A DNA stretch of 64,000 nt from the NCBI RefSeq assembly GCF_018324385.1, contig NZ_AP019536.1, positions 744,001-808,000 on the forward strand, given 5' to 3'. Numbering within the stretch: position 1 is the first letter of the stretch; each line of letters begins with the position of its first letter. Positions 48,793 to 57,565 of the stretch are shown here, one piece after another. The position numbers were made by a program, and so were the translations under genes. This DNA comes from Ferrigenium kumadai. Its GTDB lineage: Bacteria; Pseudomonadota; Gammaproteobacteria; Burkholderiales; Gallionellaceae. The notes beneath the pieces were generated by a model. That model saw only the letters and a list, made by a program, of their open reading frames with translations, made no database searches and was not told the DNA's origin.

Positions 48793-50250
48793 ATGAACAT
48801 GGATTTGATGACGAATTTGATGCCGGCCAGCGCGGAAGTCTTTTTGCTGGTCATGGTGAGTGCGATCCTGATCGCGGACTTGCTGATCAAGCAGAGCGGC
48901 AGGATGGTCACCTACATGCTGGTGCAGATCACCTTGCTGGGTTGCTCGCTGGTCACTGTCGGCACGCATGAGAACGGCGTTGTATACGCCTTCCACAACA
49001 TGTTCGTGGACGACCTGATGTCCGACGTGCTGAAGCTGCTGACCTTCCTGGCGGTGTCCATGATGCTGGTGTATTCCCGCCAGTACCTCACCGTGCGCGG
49101 CCTGTTCACCGGCGAGTTCATGGTGCTGACGCTGTTCGCCACGCTGGGCATGATGGTGATGATCTCCGCCAACCACTTCGTCTCCCTCTACCTCGGCCTG
49201 GAAGTGTTGTCGCTGTCGCTGTACGCGATGGTCGCGTTGCAACGCGATTCCGCCGTCGCCACCGAAGCCGCGATGAAGTACTTCATCCTGGGCGCCCTGG
49301 CTTCCGGTCTGCTGCTGTACGGCATGTCGATGCTGTACGGCGCGACCGGTTCGCTGGAGCTGGGCGTCGTGGCCAACGCGATCCAGTACGGCGTCGTCGA
49401 CAAGAACTTGCTCGTGTTCGGCCTGGTGTTCGTGGTCTCCGGCCTGGCATTCAAGCTCGGCGTGGTACCGTTCCACATGTGGGTGCCGGACGTCTATCAC
49501 GGCGCGCCCACGGCGATGACCATGTTCATCGGCTCCGCGCCCAAACTGGCCGCCTTCGCCTTCACCGCGCGCATCCTGGTGGAAGGCCTGCAGCCGCTGG
49601 TGCAGCACTGGTCCGGCATGCTGATCATCCTGTCCGTCGCTTCGATGGCCATCGGCAACATCACCGCGATCGCGCAGACCAACCTCAAGCGCATGTTGGC
49701 CTACTCGACCATTGCACACATGGGCTTCCTGCTCCTCGGCCTGCTCTCCGGCGGCGTCGAGGGCTACGGCTCTTCCATGTTCTATGCCGTGATCTATGTG
49801 CTGATGTCTCTGGGCGCTTTCGGCATGATCATGCTGCTGTCGCGCGAAGGCTTCGAGGCCGACACGATCAACGACTTCAAGGGACTCAACCAGCGCAGCC
49901 CATGGCTCGCTTTCATGATGCTGCTGCTGATGTTCTCCATGGCGGGCGTACCGCCGACCGTGGGTTTCTACGCCAAGTTCTCGGTGCTGAACGCGGTGGT
50001 GCAGGCGGGCCATCTGTGGTTGGCCGTCGTCGCCGTACTGTTCTCGCTGATCGGTGCGTTCTACTACCTGCGCATCGTCAAGCTGATGTATTTCGACGCG
50101 CCGGAGAGCCATGCCCCGATCGCCGTCGGCCAGGACACCGCGCTGCTGATCAGCGTCAACTCCCTGGGTGTGCTGTTGCTTGGTCTGTTGCCTGGCGCGC
50201 TGATGTCGGTTTGCGCCGTGTCGGTGCAGCAGTCCTTGCTGTTGCATTAA
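48793..50250 (+). CDS. nuoN: NADH-quinone oxidoreductase subunit N
   Basis: 485 residues, fourteen membrane segments. The start at the ATG 48793 is favoured by GAGG at 48784-48787; a GTG six bases earlier overlaps that site. [21 protein letters not shown] (conserved Glu) and [17 protein letters not shown] are the subunit N hallmarks, with [20 protein letters not shown]. It ends the operon; a terminator follows. Confidence 0.97.
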   Translation: MNMDLMTNLMPASAEVFLLVMVSAILIADLLIKQSGRMVTYMLVQITLLGCSLVTVGTHENGVVYAFHNMFVDDLMSDVLKLLTFLAVSMMLVYSRQYLTVRGLFTGEFMVLTLFATLGMMVMISANHFVSLYLGLEVLSLSLYAMVALQRDSAVATEAAMKYFILGALASGLLLYGMSMLYGATGSLELGVVANAIQYGVVDKNLLVFGLVFVVSGLAFKLGVVPFHMWVPDVYHGAPTAMTMFIGSAPKLAAFAFTARILVEGLQPLVQHWSGMLIILSVASMAIGNITAIAQTNLKRMLAYSTIAHMGFLLLGLLSGGVEGYGSSMFYAVIYVLMSLGAFGMIMLLSREGFEADTINDFKGLNQRSPWLAFMMLLLMFSMAGVPPTVGFYAKFSVLNAVVQAGHLWLAVVAVLFSLIGAFYYLRIVKLMYFDAPESHAPIAVGQDTALLISVNSLGVLLLGLLPGALMSVCAVSVQQSLLLH

Positions 50251-50270
50251 TCCGCACCGTTTCGCCCTGC

Positions 50271-50303
50271 AAACTCCCGCCCGTGCGGGAGTTTTGTTTT
50301 TTT
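50271..50303 (+). terminator. Terminator after the nuo operon
   Basis: AAACTCCCGC, loop CCGT, GCGGGAGTTT, then TTGTTTTTTT. It lies 20 bp after the nuoN stop. Confidence 0.92.
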
Positions 50304-50420
50304 GACGCCGGATTTTTCTGTGCCGAACGTGGCACAATACGACCCTTATTTGGACGGGGGTTTCTGTAGGCAGTTAAAAATGCCGAGGTTGCACCTGGCC
50401 GAGGAATGAGGGAATGACTT

Positions 50421-52385
50421 ATGACTGCATCTGATCTAACCGACGCGTCTACGGATGCGCTGCGGGACCAGTTGGTGACGCCGGGTTTCGTTGCCAAGCG
50501 GGCGGAGGGGGTGTTCGTCCTGCTGCAGCGCATGCAGTCGAATAACGACTTTGAACTTTTCATCGATCGTCTGTTCGGCGAGGGCATGCGTTTCGCCGGG
50601 CTGGATTACGCGACATTCCTCAAGCTGCTGTATGACGCCGATTGGCTGGCCGATGTACAGCGCAAGGGCGGCGAGATCAAGGTCGCTGAAGAGCTCGTTC
50701 GTTTCCAGCCGCAGCGCCGCACGCTCTACCGGCCGGTGAAGATACTGGAGGGCGGGGCGCGTGCCGAGTACGTATTCGAGCCGGTCAGTATCGAGGTGAG
50801 CTACGAGGAACCGGTGTATGGCGAACCGGACGCAGACGGCGTCGCCCAGATCGTCAGGTACGTGACCAAGACAAAGGAACAGCCCGCGAGGCTCGATTTC
50901 GACGAGTTCATCGCGGACATGTGGCTGAAGGGCGTGAAGTTCGGCATCGATGCCGACGCGATGCGCCTGGTCGTCGCACGCGGCACATCGGTGCGCATGA
51001 TCATCGCCAGGCAGCTTGAGCCAACCGAAGGCAGCGACGCCGAGATACGCGAGGTTTCCGAGAAGCTGCACCGGGACAATGCGCCCAAGGTGCTGGCCAG
51101 CGGCAAAGCAGATTTGGCTATGTTCGCGAACCGCTTTCCGCAAATGGCGAAGGGGACGCGCCTGCTCAGGAAGATTCCGCGCGTGCTGGGCAAGCAGGGA
51201 CGCAAGGTGACGGGAGAGGTCATCGAACCTAAGCTGCCCAAGGATCTGGATTTGTATGAGCTTGCCGCGGAGGGGACCCGTGTCGAACAATTTCCGGACG
51301 GCGAATACATCGTGGCGACACTGGACGGATTCCTGACGCTGGACACCAGGTCGAACACGGTGTCGGTCACGGAAAAGATCGAGAACAAGGGAGGCATCAG
51401 CGCGAAGACGACCGGCAACCTCTCCTTGTCGGTGGATGAATTCATCGAACACGGCGAGGTGCAGGAAGGCCGTGTGGTGGAAGGCAAGCACATGACCTTC
51501 CTGTCAGACGTGTTCGGCAAGGTGGTATCCCAGGGCGGCAATATTCGCATCGACGGCAACCTGTCCGGCGGACAGGCGCACACGCAGACCGGGAATGTCA
51601 CTCTCAACGGACGTGTCTCGAGAGCGGTGGTGCGGGCCAGGGATGGTGAAGTGATAGCCAACTTCTGCGAGAGCAGCTTGCTCGTCGGTGGTAGCGTCCG
51701 GATCGAGCATGCGGTGAATTGCGAGATCGTGGCCGATGAAGTGTATGCGGGAACCGTCGAGGGCTGCACGATCGCGGCGAAGAATGTCCAGATCGCTTCT
51801 GCGGATGAACGCAGAGGACGGGAGACGCTGGTGACATTACTGGTCCCCGATTTTTCGACAAGCGACCAGTTCATCGCAAAACTGAAAAAGGGTATCGGCG
51901 AGGCCCAGCAGGGCATCAAAGAGAAAATGCAACTGATCGAACAGCTGAAATCCGATCAGGAGTTCGCGAAATACCTGGCGCTGGCGGAAAGGATCAAGAG
52001 CGGTGCGATCAAGCTGACCCAGGAGCAGGCCATGAACTGGCGCAAGCTGATGGAGAAGCACGCCAAGGCCGTCGGCGAGGTGGCGAAGCTGGAGACGGAA
52101 GTCAGCGCGCTCGACAAATCGCTCAAGGAGGCCGAGGAGGAGCTTTCCTATACCGAGCGCGACCGTGCCGGGATGGGCGAGGGCATCGCCTGTGTCATCG
52201 ATAAAGTCGTTGGACAAACTACCGGGCAAACGATGGCTTCCAATAATGGCATGGAGATCTTCGGCAAGATGTCGGGCAACGACATCCGGAACGCTCTGCA
52301 AAAATCGGATAGTTCCAAGGCACGAATCTTCTCATCCGACGACGGCTCGATCGATTGGGAATTCAAGGGATCGGCGGGCGCCTGA
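50421..52385 (+). CDS. FapA/DUF342 family protein
   Basis: 654 residues. The middle of the protein carries the DUF342 features: VEQFPDGEYIVATLDGFLTLD followed by a repetitive beta-helix (GNIRIDGNLSGGQAHTQTGNVTLNG... VVRARDGEVIANFCESSLLVGGSVRIEHAVNCEIVADEV, about 375-450). A coiled-coil region (about 480-580) follows, and the N-terminus holds ~220 residues with no recognised family. Such proteins (FapA, 'flagellar assembly protein A') are thought to be scaffold-like. No flagellar gene is nearby, so the name does not prove the role. Confidence 0.82.
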   Translation: MTASDLTDASTDALRDQLVTPGFVAKRAEGVFVLLQRMQSNNDFELFIDRLFGEGMRFAGLDYATFLKLLYDADWLADVQRKGGEIKVAEELVRFQPQRRTLYRPVKILEGGARAEYVFEPVSIEVSYEEPVYGEPDADGVAQIVRYVTKTKEQPARLDFDEFIADMWLKGVKFGIDADAMRLVVARGTSVRMIIARQLEPTEGSDAEIREVSEKLHRDNAPKVLASGKADLAMFANRFPQMAKGTRLLRKIPRVLGKQGRKVTGEVIEPKLPKDLDLYELAAEGTRVEQFPDGEYIVATLDGFLTLDTRSNTVSVTEKIENKGGISAKTTGNLSLSVDEFIEHGEVQEGRVVEGKHMTFLSDVFGKVVSQGGNIRIDGNLSGGQAHTQTGNVTLNGRVSRAVVRARDGEVIANFCESSLLVGGSVRIEHAVNCEIVADEVYAGTVEGCTIAAKNVQIASADERRGRETLVTLLVPDFSTSDQFIAKLKKGIGEAQQGIKEKMQLIEQLKSDQEFAKYLALAERIKSGAIKLTQEQAMNWRKLMEKHAKAVGEVAKLETEVSALDKSLKEAEEELSYTERDRAGMGEGIACVIDKVVGQTTGQTMASNNGMEIFGKMSGNDIRNALQKSDSSKARIFSSDDGSIDWEFKGSAGA

Positions 52386-52413
52386 GCTTGCCGGCCAGTA
52401 TTTGCAGGGTGCA

Positions 52414-52962
52414 ATGATGGATTTGAAAGAGATCAGGCTCGACGGGGCCGTGATGTACGAGGGCAGTTTCATGGAGGTGTGCAAGGACCGCGTGCGCCTG
52501 CCCGACGGGAGCGAGAGCAGCCGCGAGTACATCACCCATCCCGGTGCGGTCACGGTGATCGCGCTGCTGGACAACGGCAACCTGTTGATGGAGCGACAAT
52601 TCCGTTACGCACCCCAACGCGAGTTCATCGAGCTGCCCGCGGGCAAGATCGACCACGGCGAGGATACGCTGCTCACCGCGCAACGCGAACTGCTGGAAGA
52701 GACCGGCTATGTGGCGACTGAGTGGACCCACCTCGCCACGACCTGGCCGTGCATCGGCTATGCCGACGAACGCATGGAATATTTCCTCGCGCGCGGATTG
52801 AGCCACGAAGGACGCAAGCTCGACGACGGCGAATTCCTCGAAGTATTCGAACTGTCCTTGCCGGAAGCGCTGGACTGGATACGGCAGGGCAAGATCAACG
52901 ACAGCAAGACCATCGTCGGCCTGTTCTGGCTGGAAAAGCATCTCAAGAACTGGCAGGGATAG
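52414..52962 (+). CDS. Nudix hydrolase, ADP-ribose pyrophosphatase type
   Basis: 182 residues. The Nudix box Gx5Ex7REUxEExGU is GKIDHGEDTLLTAQRELLEETGY, near residues 72-94. PAGKIDHGE and the preceding FRYAPQREFIELPAG, with AVTVIALLDNGNLLMERQ, are those of the NudF/ADP-ribose group, which splits ADP-ribose to AMP and ribose 5-phosphate. ATG 52414 or 52417 may be used. The AGGG ribosome site at 52406 favours the second slightly. Two bases after its stop the NtrC-type operator of amt begins. Confidence 0.9.
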   Translation: MMDLKEIRLDGAVMYEGSFMEVCKDRVRLPDGSESSREYITHPGAVTVIALLDNGNLLMERQFRYAPQREFIELPAGKIDHGEDTLLTAQRELLEETGYVATEWTHLATTWPCIGYADERMEYFLARGLSHEGRKLDDGEFLEVFELSLPEALDWIRQGKINDSKTIVGLFWLEKHLKNWQG

Positions 52963-52963
52963 G

Positions 52964-52980
52964 CGCACCGCTCTGGTGCA
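52964..52980. promoter_or_regulatory. NtrC-like operator upstream of amt
   Basis: The 17-bp CGCACCG-CTC-TGGTGCA nearly equals the NtrC consensus TGCACCA-N3-TGGTGCA (12 of 14 arm bases). Further half-sites TGGTGC (52987-52992) and TGCACCA (53006-53012) lie next to it. The site is about 140 bp before the predicted transcription start. Confidence 0.8.
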
Positions 52981-53085
52981 ATATGTTGGTGCGCTCGGAT
53001 ATGGATGCACCAATTCGGCTCGCTCCTGGCGATTTCTTCCTACCGTCTTTTGCTTCACTCCATAACTATCAATCAGTTGCAAAAG

Positions 53086-53100
53086 TGGAACGCATCTTGC
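53086..53100 (+). promoter_or_regulatory. Sigma-54 promoter of amt
   Basis: TGGAACGCATCTTGC fits TGGCACG-N4-TTGC with one change; the GG and GC dinucleotides are exactly ten bases apart. The ATG of amt is 34 bases further on. Confidence 0.85.
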
Positions 53101-53134
53101 GTATTTGACCCGGTTCGCACCAAAGGAGAGAAGT

Positions 53135-54337
53135 ATGGAAGATTTGAAAACCGGTAACGACGTTTTATTCGTGTTGCTAGGCGCCATCATGGTGCTGGCG
53201 ATGCATGCAGGCTTCGCATTTCTGGAGCTGGGCACGGTCCGCAAGAAGAACCAGGTCAACGCCCTAGTGAAGATACTCAGCGACCTGGCCATCTCGACCA
53301 TCGCCTATTTCTTCATCGGTTACGGCATCGCCTACGGCATACATTTCTTTACCGGCGCGGAACAGCTCGCGCAAAGGAACGGTTACGACCTGGTGAAGTT
53401 CTTCTTCCTGATGACATTCGCAGCGGCCATCCCCGCCATCGTCTCCGGCGGCATTGCCGAACGCGCCAAATTCAATCCGCAACTGGCGGCGACCTTCACC
53501 CTGGTCGGCTTCGTCTACCCGTTCTTCGAAGGCATTGCCTGGAACGGCGCCTATGGCATTCAGGACTGGCTGAAAACGACTTTCGGCGCGGGTTTCCATG
53601 ACTTCGCCGGTTCGGTGGTGGTGCATGCCGTAGGCGGCTGGATCGGCCTCGCGGCGGTGCTGTTGCTCGGTGCGCGGCGCGGACGCTATACCAAGGAAGG
53701 GCGCATCTCCGCGCACCCGCCCTCCAGCATCCCGTTCCTCGCACTCGGCGCATGGATACTCACCGTGGGCTGGTTCGGCTTCAACGTGATGAGCGCGCAG
53801 ACCATCACCGGCATCAGCGGCCTGGTCGCGGTCAATTCGCTGATGGCGATGGTGGGCGGCACGCTGGTAGCTCTGTGGCTGGGCAAGAACGACCCCGGCT
53901 TCGTGCATAACGGTCCGCTCGCGGGGCTGGTGGCAGTGTGCGCCGGTTCCGACCTGATGCATCCCATCGGTGCCCTGTTGGTCGGCGGCGTGGCGGGCGG
54001 TCTCTTCGTGGTGATGTTCACACTTACCCAGAACCGCTGGAAGATCGACGACGTGCTCGGTGTGTGGCCGCTGCACGGTCTTTGCGGAGCCTGGGGCGGC
54101 ATCGCCGCAGGCATCTTCGGGATGAAGGCCCTGGGTGGAGTCGGCGGTGTCAGCTTCATGTCGCAACTCATCGGCACGCTGCTGGGCGTGGCCATCGCCT
54201 TCGTGGGCGGATACGTCGTGTATGGGGTGATAAAGAAACTGGTCGGCATCCGCCTCGATCCGGAGGAGGAATTCAACGGCGCGGACCTTTCGATCCACAA
54301 GATCACCGCCACGCCGGAACGCGAATCGGGCTGGTAA
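53135..54337 (+). CDS. amt: Ammonium transporter
   Basis: 400 residues with eleven membrane segments. FLELGTVRKKNQVN, IPAIVSGGIAERAKF and DFAGSVVVHAVGGWIGLAAVLLLGAR, with the first twin-His, and WPLHGLCGAWGGIAAGIFG near the end, are Amt signatures. AAGGAGAG precedes the ATG. It moves ammonium across the inner membrane. There is no glnK next to it, unlike the usual glnK-amtB pair. Sigma-54 and NtrC-like signals upstream point to induction by nitrogen limitation. Confidence 0.97.
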   Translation: MEDLKTGNDVLFVLLGAIMVLAMHAGFAFLELGTVRKKNQVNALVKILSDLAISTIAYFFIGYGIAYGIHFFTGAEQLAQRNGYDLVKFFFLMTFAAAIPAIVSGGIAERAKFNPQLAATFTLVGFVYPFFEGIAWNGAYGIQDWLKTTFGAGFHDFAGSVVVHAVGGWIGLAAVLLLGARRGRYTKEGRISAHPPSSIPFLALGAWILTVGWFGFNVMSAQTITGISGLVAVNSLMAMVGGTLVALWLGKNDPGFVHNGPLAGLVAVCAGSDLMHPIGALLVGGVAGGLFVVMFTLTQNRWKIDDVLGVWPLHGLCGAWGGIAAGIFGMKALGGVGGVSFMSQLIGTLLGVAIAFVGGYVVYGVIKKLVGIRLDPEEEFNGADLSIHKITATPERESGW

Positions 54338-54357
54338 TTCCCCTGCGGTACCCACCT

Positions 54358-54394
54358 AAGCCGATGCGGCGCAACACGCCGCATCGGCTTTTTT
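54358..54394 (+). terminator. Terminator after amt
   Basis: AAGCCGATGCGGCG, loop CAACA, the complementary arm and TTTTTT. A strong 14-bp stem, 20 bp after the stop. Confidence 0.93.
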
Positions 54395-54519
54395 GTTTGC
54401 TGCACACCAACAGCCGCGCCCTGCAGGCATAGGCCGGAATGCCTAGATAATTCGGTATATTGTTTTATGTCCACCGGGCGCCTATGGTCGTTCCCCGAGT
54501 CTTGCATGAGGATGCCGGT

Positions 54520-54930
54520 ATGCGAAAAGAAAATGCGAAGCTGACCCCTTTAGTTCATATTCTGCTTATGGCAACACTTTTTTCCGTAAGTCCAGTTTGG
54601 GCAAAAGGCAATCCGAAAGGGATTCTGGACAGAGATGAAATCAATTTTTTTAAAAATACGGCTTATCCGATTTTGATTAAATCAAAACTTTGTGTGTCCG
54701 CGGATAAGGATTGCTATGGTAACCAGTATTTTGTTTGTTTATCTCATGACGCCCTTGCATGCGATGCTTATGGCATTACCGATGAAAAAGTCATCAAGGA
54801 AATTCTGACGGCAGTGATTAATAGCGGGTTGAAAGTCTCAACGTTTAAGTTTTGGCGAAGTAAATATCACGAAACAACTTTTTTCGAGAAGCCACTTTTG
54901 GAATTTATTGATCGGACAGGGGAGAAATAA
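54520..54930 (+). CDS. Hypothetical secreted cysteine-containing protein, AT-rich
   Basis: 136 residues from the ATG at 54520, which has GAGG eight bases upstream. A signal peptide is likely (LTPLVHILLMATLFSVSPVWAKG, cleavage near residue 29). The mature part contains four cysteines in 26 residues (KLCVSADKDC ... YFVCLSHDALACD), suggesting two disulfides. The base composition is clearly lower in GC than the flanking genes, with runs of A and T and rare codons, which suggests horizontal acquisition. No family was recognised. Confidence 0.6.
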   Translation: MRKENAKLTPLVHILLMATLFSVSPVWAKGNPKGILDRDEINFFKNTAYPILIKSKLCVSADKDCYGNQYFVCLSHDALACDAYGITDEKVIKEILTAVINSGLKVSTFKFWRSKYHETTFFEKPLLEFIDRTGEK

Positions 54931-54932
54931 TC

Positions 54933-55013
54933 ATGAGCAACCAAGCGGCAGATTTATTGATCACGAAATTAAAGCACGAAATTAAAGGGGGCAGCTTCGC
55001 ATTGATTCCTTAG
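54933..55013 (+). CDS. 26-residue open reading frame after the secreted orphan (possible gene remnant)
   Basis: ATG at 54933, two bases after the preceding stop, with GGGGAG upstream. It encodes MSNQAADLLITKLKHEIKGG and six more residues, ending 15 bp before a terminator. It looks like the first part of a longer gene, cut off by the TAG. A 13-bp tandem duplication (54962-54987) lies in it. May be a small peptide or a truncated gene. Confidence 0.35.
   Translation: MSNQAADLLITKLKHEIKGGSFALIP
54962..54987. repeat. 13-bp tandem duplication
   Basis: CACGAAATTAAAG occurs twice head to tail, exactly. Removing one copy would shift the reading frame of the 26-residue frame that contains it. Confidence 0.85.
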
Positions 55014-55027
55014 CCACCTTCTCAAGC

Positions 55028-55059
55028 AAAAAGGGCAGGCCAACCGGCCTGCCCTTTTT
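55028..55059. terminator. Bidirectional terminator after the orphan and the YceI operon
   Basis: AAAAAGGGCAGGCC, loop AACC, GGCCTGCCCTTTTT. Symmetric A/T flanks allow use from both directions, ending the eight-gene minus-strand cluster. Confidence 0.93.
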
Positions 55060-55077
55060 GTTGCGCGGTATTTTTGT

Positions 55078-55641
55078 TCAGTCCTTGAACGCCTCGATAG
55101 GCGAATAGATTTTCACTTCATCGCTTACCGCCGGGACGAACTTGGTCATGCCGAATTCGGAGCGCTTGAGGGTGGCGCTGACGTCCGCGCCACAGGCCTG
55201 TTTCTTGAGCATGGGGTGCGGGGCGCAGCGGAAGTTGCTGACGGTGAGCGTCATCGGTTTGGTGACGCCGAGGAGGCTGAATCTTCCTTCGGCGGCGACT
55301 ACCTTGTCGCCGTCGAACACCAGCTTGTCCGAGGTGAAGCGTATGGTCGGGAAGTATTTGACGTTGAAGAAGTCCTCGCCCTTCATGTGCTCGTCCCATT
55401 TCTCGAAGCCCATGTCGAGCGATGCCGTCTCGATGGTGAGGTCCACGCTGCCTTTTTTCGCCGCGATGTCCAGGGTGATCTTGCCGCTGCTCTTGTTGAA
55501 GCGTCCGCGCTGGGTGGAGAAGCCGAGGTGGTTCACCTCGAATAGCGGCCAGGTGTGGTTGGGGTCCACGGTGTAGCTGTCTGCTGCGTAGGCGGGAGCG
55601 GCGAGCAAGGCGGCAAGGACGATGGCGACAGTCTGGTTCAC
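55078..55641 (-). CDS. YceI family periplasmic protein (copy 1)
   Basis: 187 residues with a GTG start preceded by AAAGGAG. The signal peptide ends AAPAYAADS (residue ~20). The lipocalin-like YceI barrel is recognisable: YTVDPNHTWPLFEVNHLGFSTQRGRF, then SLDMGFEKWDEHMKGEDFFNVKYFPTIRFTSDK and LGVTKPMTLTV. YceI proteins bind isoprenoid chains such as octaprenyl or quinone-like compounds. It is the last gene of the eight-gene cluster, 21 bp after the second YceI. Confidence 0.93.
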   Translation of the reverse strand: MNQTVAIVLAALLAAPAYAADSYTVDPNHTWPLFEVNHLGFSTQRGRFNKSSGKITLDIAAKKGSVDLTIETASLDMGFEKWDEHMKGEDFFNVKYFPTIRFTSDKLVFDGDKVVAAEGRFSLLGVTKPMTLTVSNFRCAPHPMLKKQACGADVSATLKRSEFGMTKFVPAVSDEVKIYSPIEAFKD

Positions 55642-55662
55642 GGTTTTCTCCTTTCGGGTTGT

Positions 55663-56214
55663 TTACTTCTTTGTAAGGGTAAAGCGGAAACGGATCTGAA
55701 CTTCATCGGCGACCGTATCGGTGTCGCTCCAGATGCCGGAGCCGATACCATAATCGAGCCGTCTGAGCGGGAACATGCCCTCGATGAGCAGCGTGCCGGC
55801 TTGTTGCGTGAGCGTGAAAGGAGCGCGGATGCTCATCGTCTTGCCCTTGATGGTCATCTGGCCGAGCACTTCGTACCGTCCATTGCCGACATTGTCGACC
55901 CGGCTTGAGATGAAGCCGGCAGTGGGATGGTTGCGGATGTCGAACCATGCCTTTCCTTTGACCTCCTCGTTGGCATCGTCATTGCCGGTATCTATGCTGG
56001 CGAGGTCGATATCGATGCGCGCCGTTCCTGTTTCCGGCTTGGCCGGATCGACCGCGACACGGGCGGTGAACTTCCCGAACGTGCCTTCCACGGGGACGCC
56101 CATCTGTTTTGAAACAAATGAAATGCTACTTTGCCGCGGGTCCAGCTCGGTGAATTCTCCTGCAGTCGCCAGCGAGGCGGTGCACAGCAACAGCGCGGCC
56201 ATCCAGCGTCTCAC
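55663..56214 (-). CDS. YceI family periplasmic protein (copy 2)
   Basis: 183 residues with a GTG start at 56214 that overlaps the cytochrome stop by 4 bp (GTGA); the protein then begins VRRWMAALLLCTASLATAGEF, a good signal peptide. ELDPRQSSISFVSKQMGVPVEGTFGKF and KAWFDIRNHPTAGFISSRV are YceI features, but it is quite different from copy 1. Pairing of YceI with a cytochrome b561 is known from yceJ-yceI in E. coli. Confidence 0.9.
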   Translation of the reverse strand: MRRWMAALLLCTASLATAGEFTELDPRQSSISFVSKQMGVPVEGTFGKFTARVAVDPAKPETGTARIDIDLASIDTGNDDANEEVKGKAWFDIRNHPTAGFISSRVDNVGNGRYEVLGQMTIKGKTMSIRAPFTLTQQAGTLLIEGMFPLRRLDYGIGSGIWSDTDTVADEVQIRFRFTLTKK

Positions 56215-56762
56215 GTCTTGCTCCGCAGGAACGGCAGCATGCGCGCGAGGATATCGTCGCGGTCCAGGAAGTGGTGTTTCAGCGCGGCGCCGATGTGCGC
56301 CAGCACTGCGCCGAGCATGAGGAAGTTGAGGCTTCCGTGCACCTCTTGCAGCAGGTCGCCCAGTTCCTTGTTCTTGGCGACCAGATCGGGCAGCGGCAGC
56401 ACGCCGAACCACACGGTCTGGACTCCCTTGGCCGAGCTCATCAGCCAGCCGCTCAGCGGGATGACGAACATCAGTGCGTACAGCAGGTAATGCAGGCTAG
56501 CTGCGGCGAGTCTCTCCCATCCCGGCATGGTGCCAGGCAACGGCGGCGGGCGGTGTGCGATACGCCACGACAGGCGCAGCACAACCAGCAGGAAGATGCC
56601 GACGCCGATCCACTTGTGGTAGCTGTACAGCCTGAGTTTGTGCGGGCTGAGCGGCAGGTCGTGCATGTACAGGCCGAGCGGGAATGTCGAAAAGATCAGC
56701 AGGGCGATCAGCCAGTGCAGGCCGATCGCAGTGCGGGTGTAGGCGGCAGGCTGTGCATTCAA
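56211..56762 (-). CDS. Cytochrome b561 (YceJ-like)
   Basis: 183 residues, starting at a TTG at 56762 because AAGGAG lies six bases before it and the family starts at YTRTAIGLHWLIALLIF. An ATG at 56807 overlaps the upstream gene and lacks a ribosome site. Four membrane segments carry heme-ligand histidines: LHW (segment 1), SYHKWIG (2), LHYLLYAL (3) and VHGSLN/LAHIG (4). It probably moves electrons from quinol to periplasmic partners. Confidence 0.92.
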   Translation of the reverse strand: MNAQPAAYTRTAIGLHWLIALLIFSTFPLGLYMHDLPLSPHKLRLYSYHKWIGVGIFLLVVLRLSWRIAHRPPPLPGTMPGWERLAAASLHYLLYALMFVIPLSGWLMSSAKGVQTVWFGVLPLPDLVAKNKELGDLLQEVHGSLNFLMLGAVLAHIGAALKHHFLDRDDILARMLPFLRSKT

Positions 56763-56799
56763 GACAGACTCCTTTTCAACTTGCTGGCGGCAAGACGGA

Positions 56800-57537
56800 T
56801 TATGCACCGGCCAGTCTGAATTCGATCACGACCTCATCTTTCACCGAGAGCAACCCGGCGGGCAAGGTGTAGGGACGGATGCCGAAGTCGGTCTGGCGCA
56901 GTATAAACGAACCGGTGACGACAATGCGCTCCGGGAAGCCCTCGACATTGAGCGGTACCCACAGCTCGCGTTTCTGGCCGTGTATTTCGACCTGCACCTT
57001 GGCCGCCAGCTTGGGGGGCTCCCCGGTGATCTGCAGGGAATGCACGCGCACATAAGGGAATCGCTCCGCCTGCAGGTTCTCTTCGCCGAGCATGTGCTCG
57101 CGCGTGCCTGCTATTTCGACGGGGCGCAGTATGGCGGCGAAGGCCTTACCCAGTCCGGAACGGTCTTCGGGATTGTCGATCTCCAGTTCGTCGAGGCGAA
57201 ACTCCAGATCGAAACGCGCGTTCGCGGCTTCTCCGGAAGGGAGATAAGCGAAACCGGTGAACCTGGGGGCGGAGAGGACGTGGTTATGTCCCACCCTGCT
57301 CATGAGTCCGCCGCGGAAGGCGTAGATGCGCACGGCCGAGTTTTGCGAATCAAGGGTGTAGACCTTGCCGCCCGCTATTCCCAGCTCGTCATAACTGGTT
57401 TTCAGGCTGGCCGGCTGGCCGCCCAGCGTGGCTGATGCTGCGTTGTTTTGCGGGGCGGGGGACGGAGTGGCGCAGCTGATCAGGGTGATGATGCTGGCCA
57501 GACCCAGGAGAGCGATAACGATGTACTTGCGAATCAT
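56800..57537 (-). CDS. YceI-like lipoprotein
   Basis: 245 residues. The lipobox is LISC with the lipidated Cys22, then a ~30-residue linker rich in Ala, Pro and Asn. The YceI-like part starts near YTLDSQNSAVRIYAFRGGLMSRVGHNHVLSAPRFTG and has an EHMLGEENLQAERFPYVRV segment matching the HMKGxxFFNxxxFP element. The C-terminal ADEV-like strand reads VKDEVVIEFRLAG. A membrane-anchored YceI beside two soluble ones is unusual. Divergent enough to be a separate subfamily. Confidence 0.85.
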   Translation of the reverse strand: MIRKYIVIALLGLASIITLISCATPSPAPQNNAASATLGGQPASLKTSYDELGIAGGKVYTLDSQNSAVRIYAFRGGLMSRVGHNHVLSAPRFTGFAYLPSGEAANARFDLEFRLDELEIDNPEDRSGLGKAFAAILRPVEIAGTREHMLGEENLQAERFPYVRVHSLQITGEPPKLAAKVQVEIHGQKRELWVPLNVEGFPERIVVTGSFILRQTDFGIRPYTLPAGLLSVKDEVVIEFRLAGA

Positions 57538-57565
57538 GTGCTCTCCTTGGTGATGGCCGCGAGGG

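Noticed and set aside
50421..52385. Flagellar gene cluster
   Set aside because: Only the FapA/DUF342-like name suggests it; neighbours are nuoN and a Nudix gene, with no flagellar component in the window.
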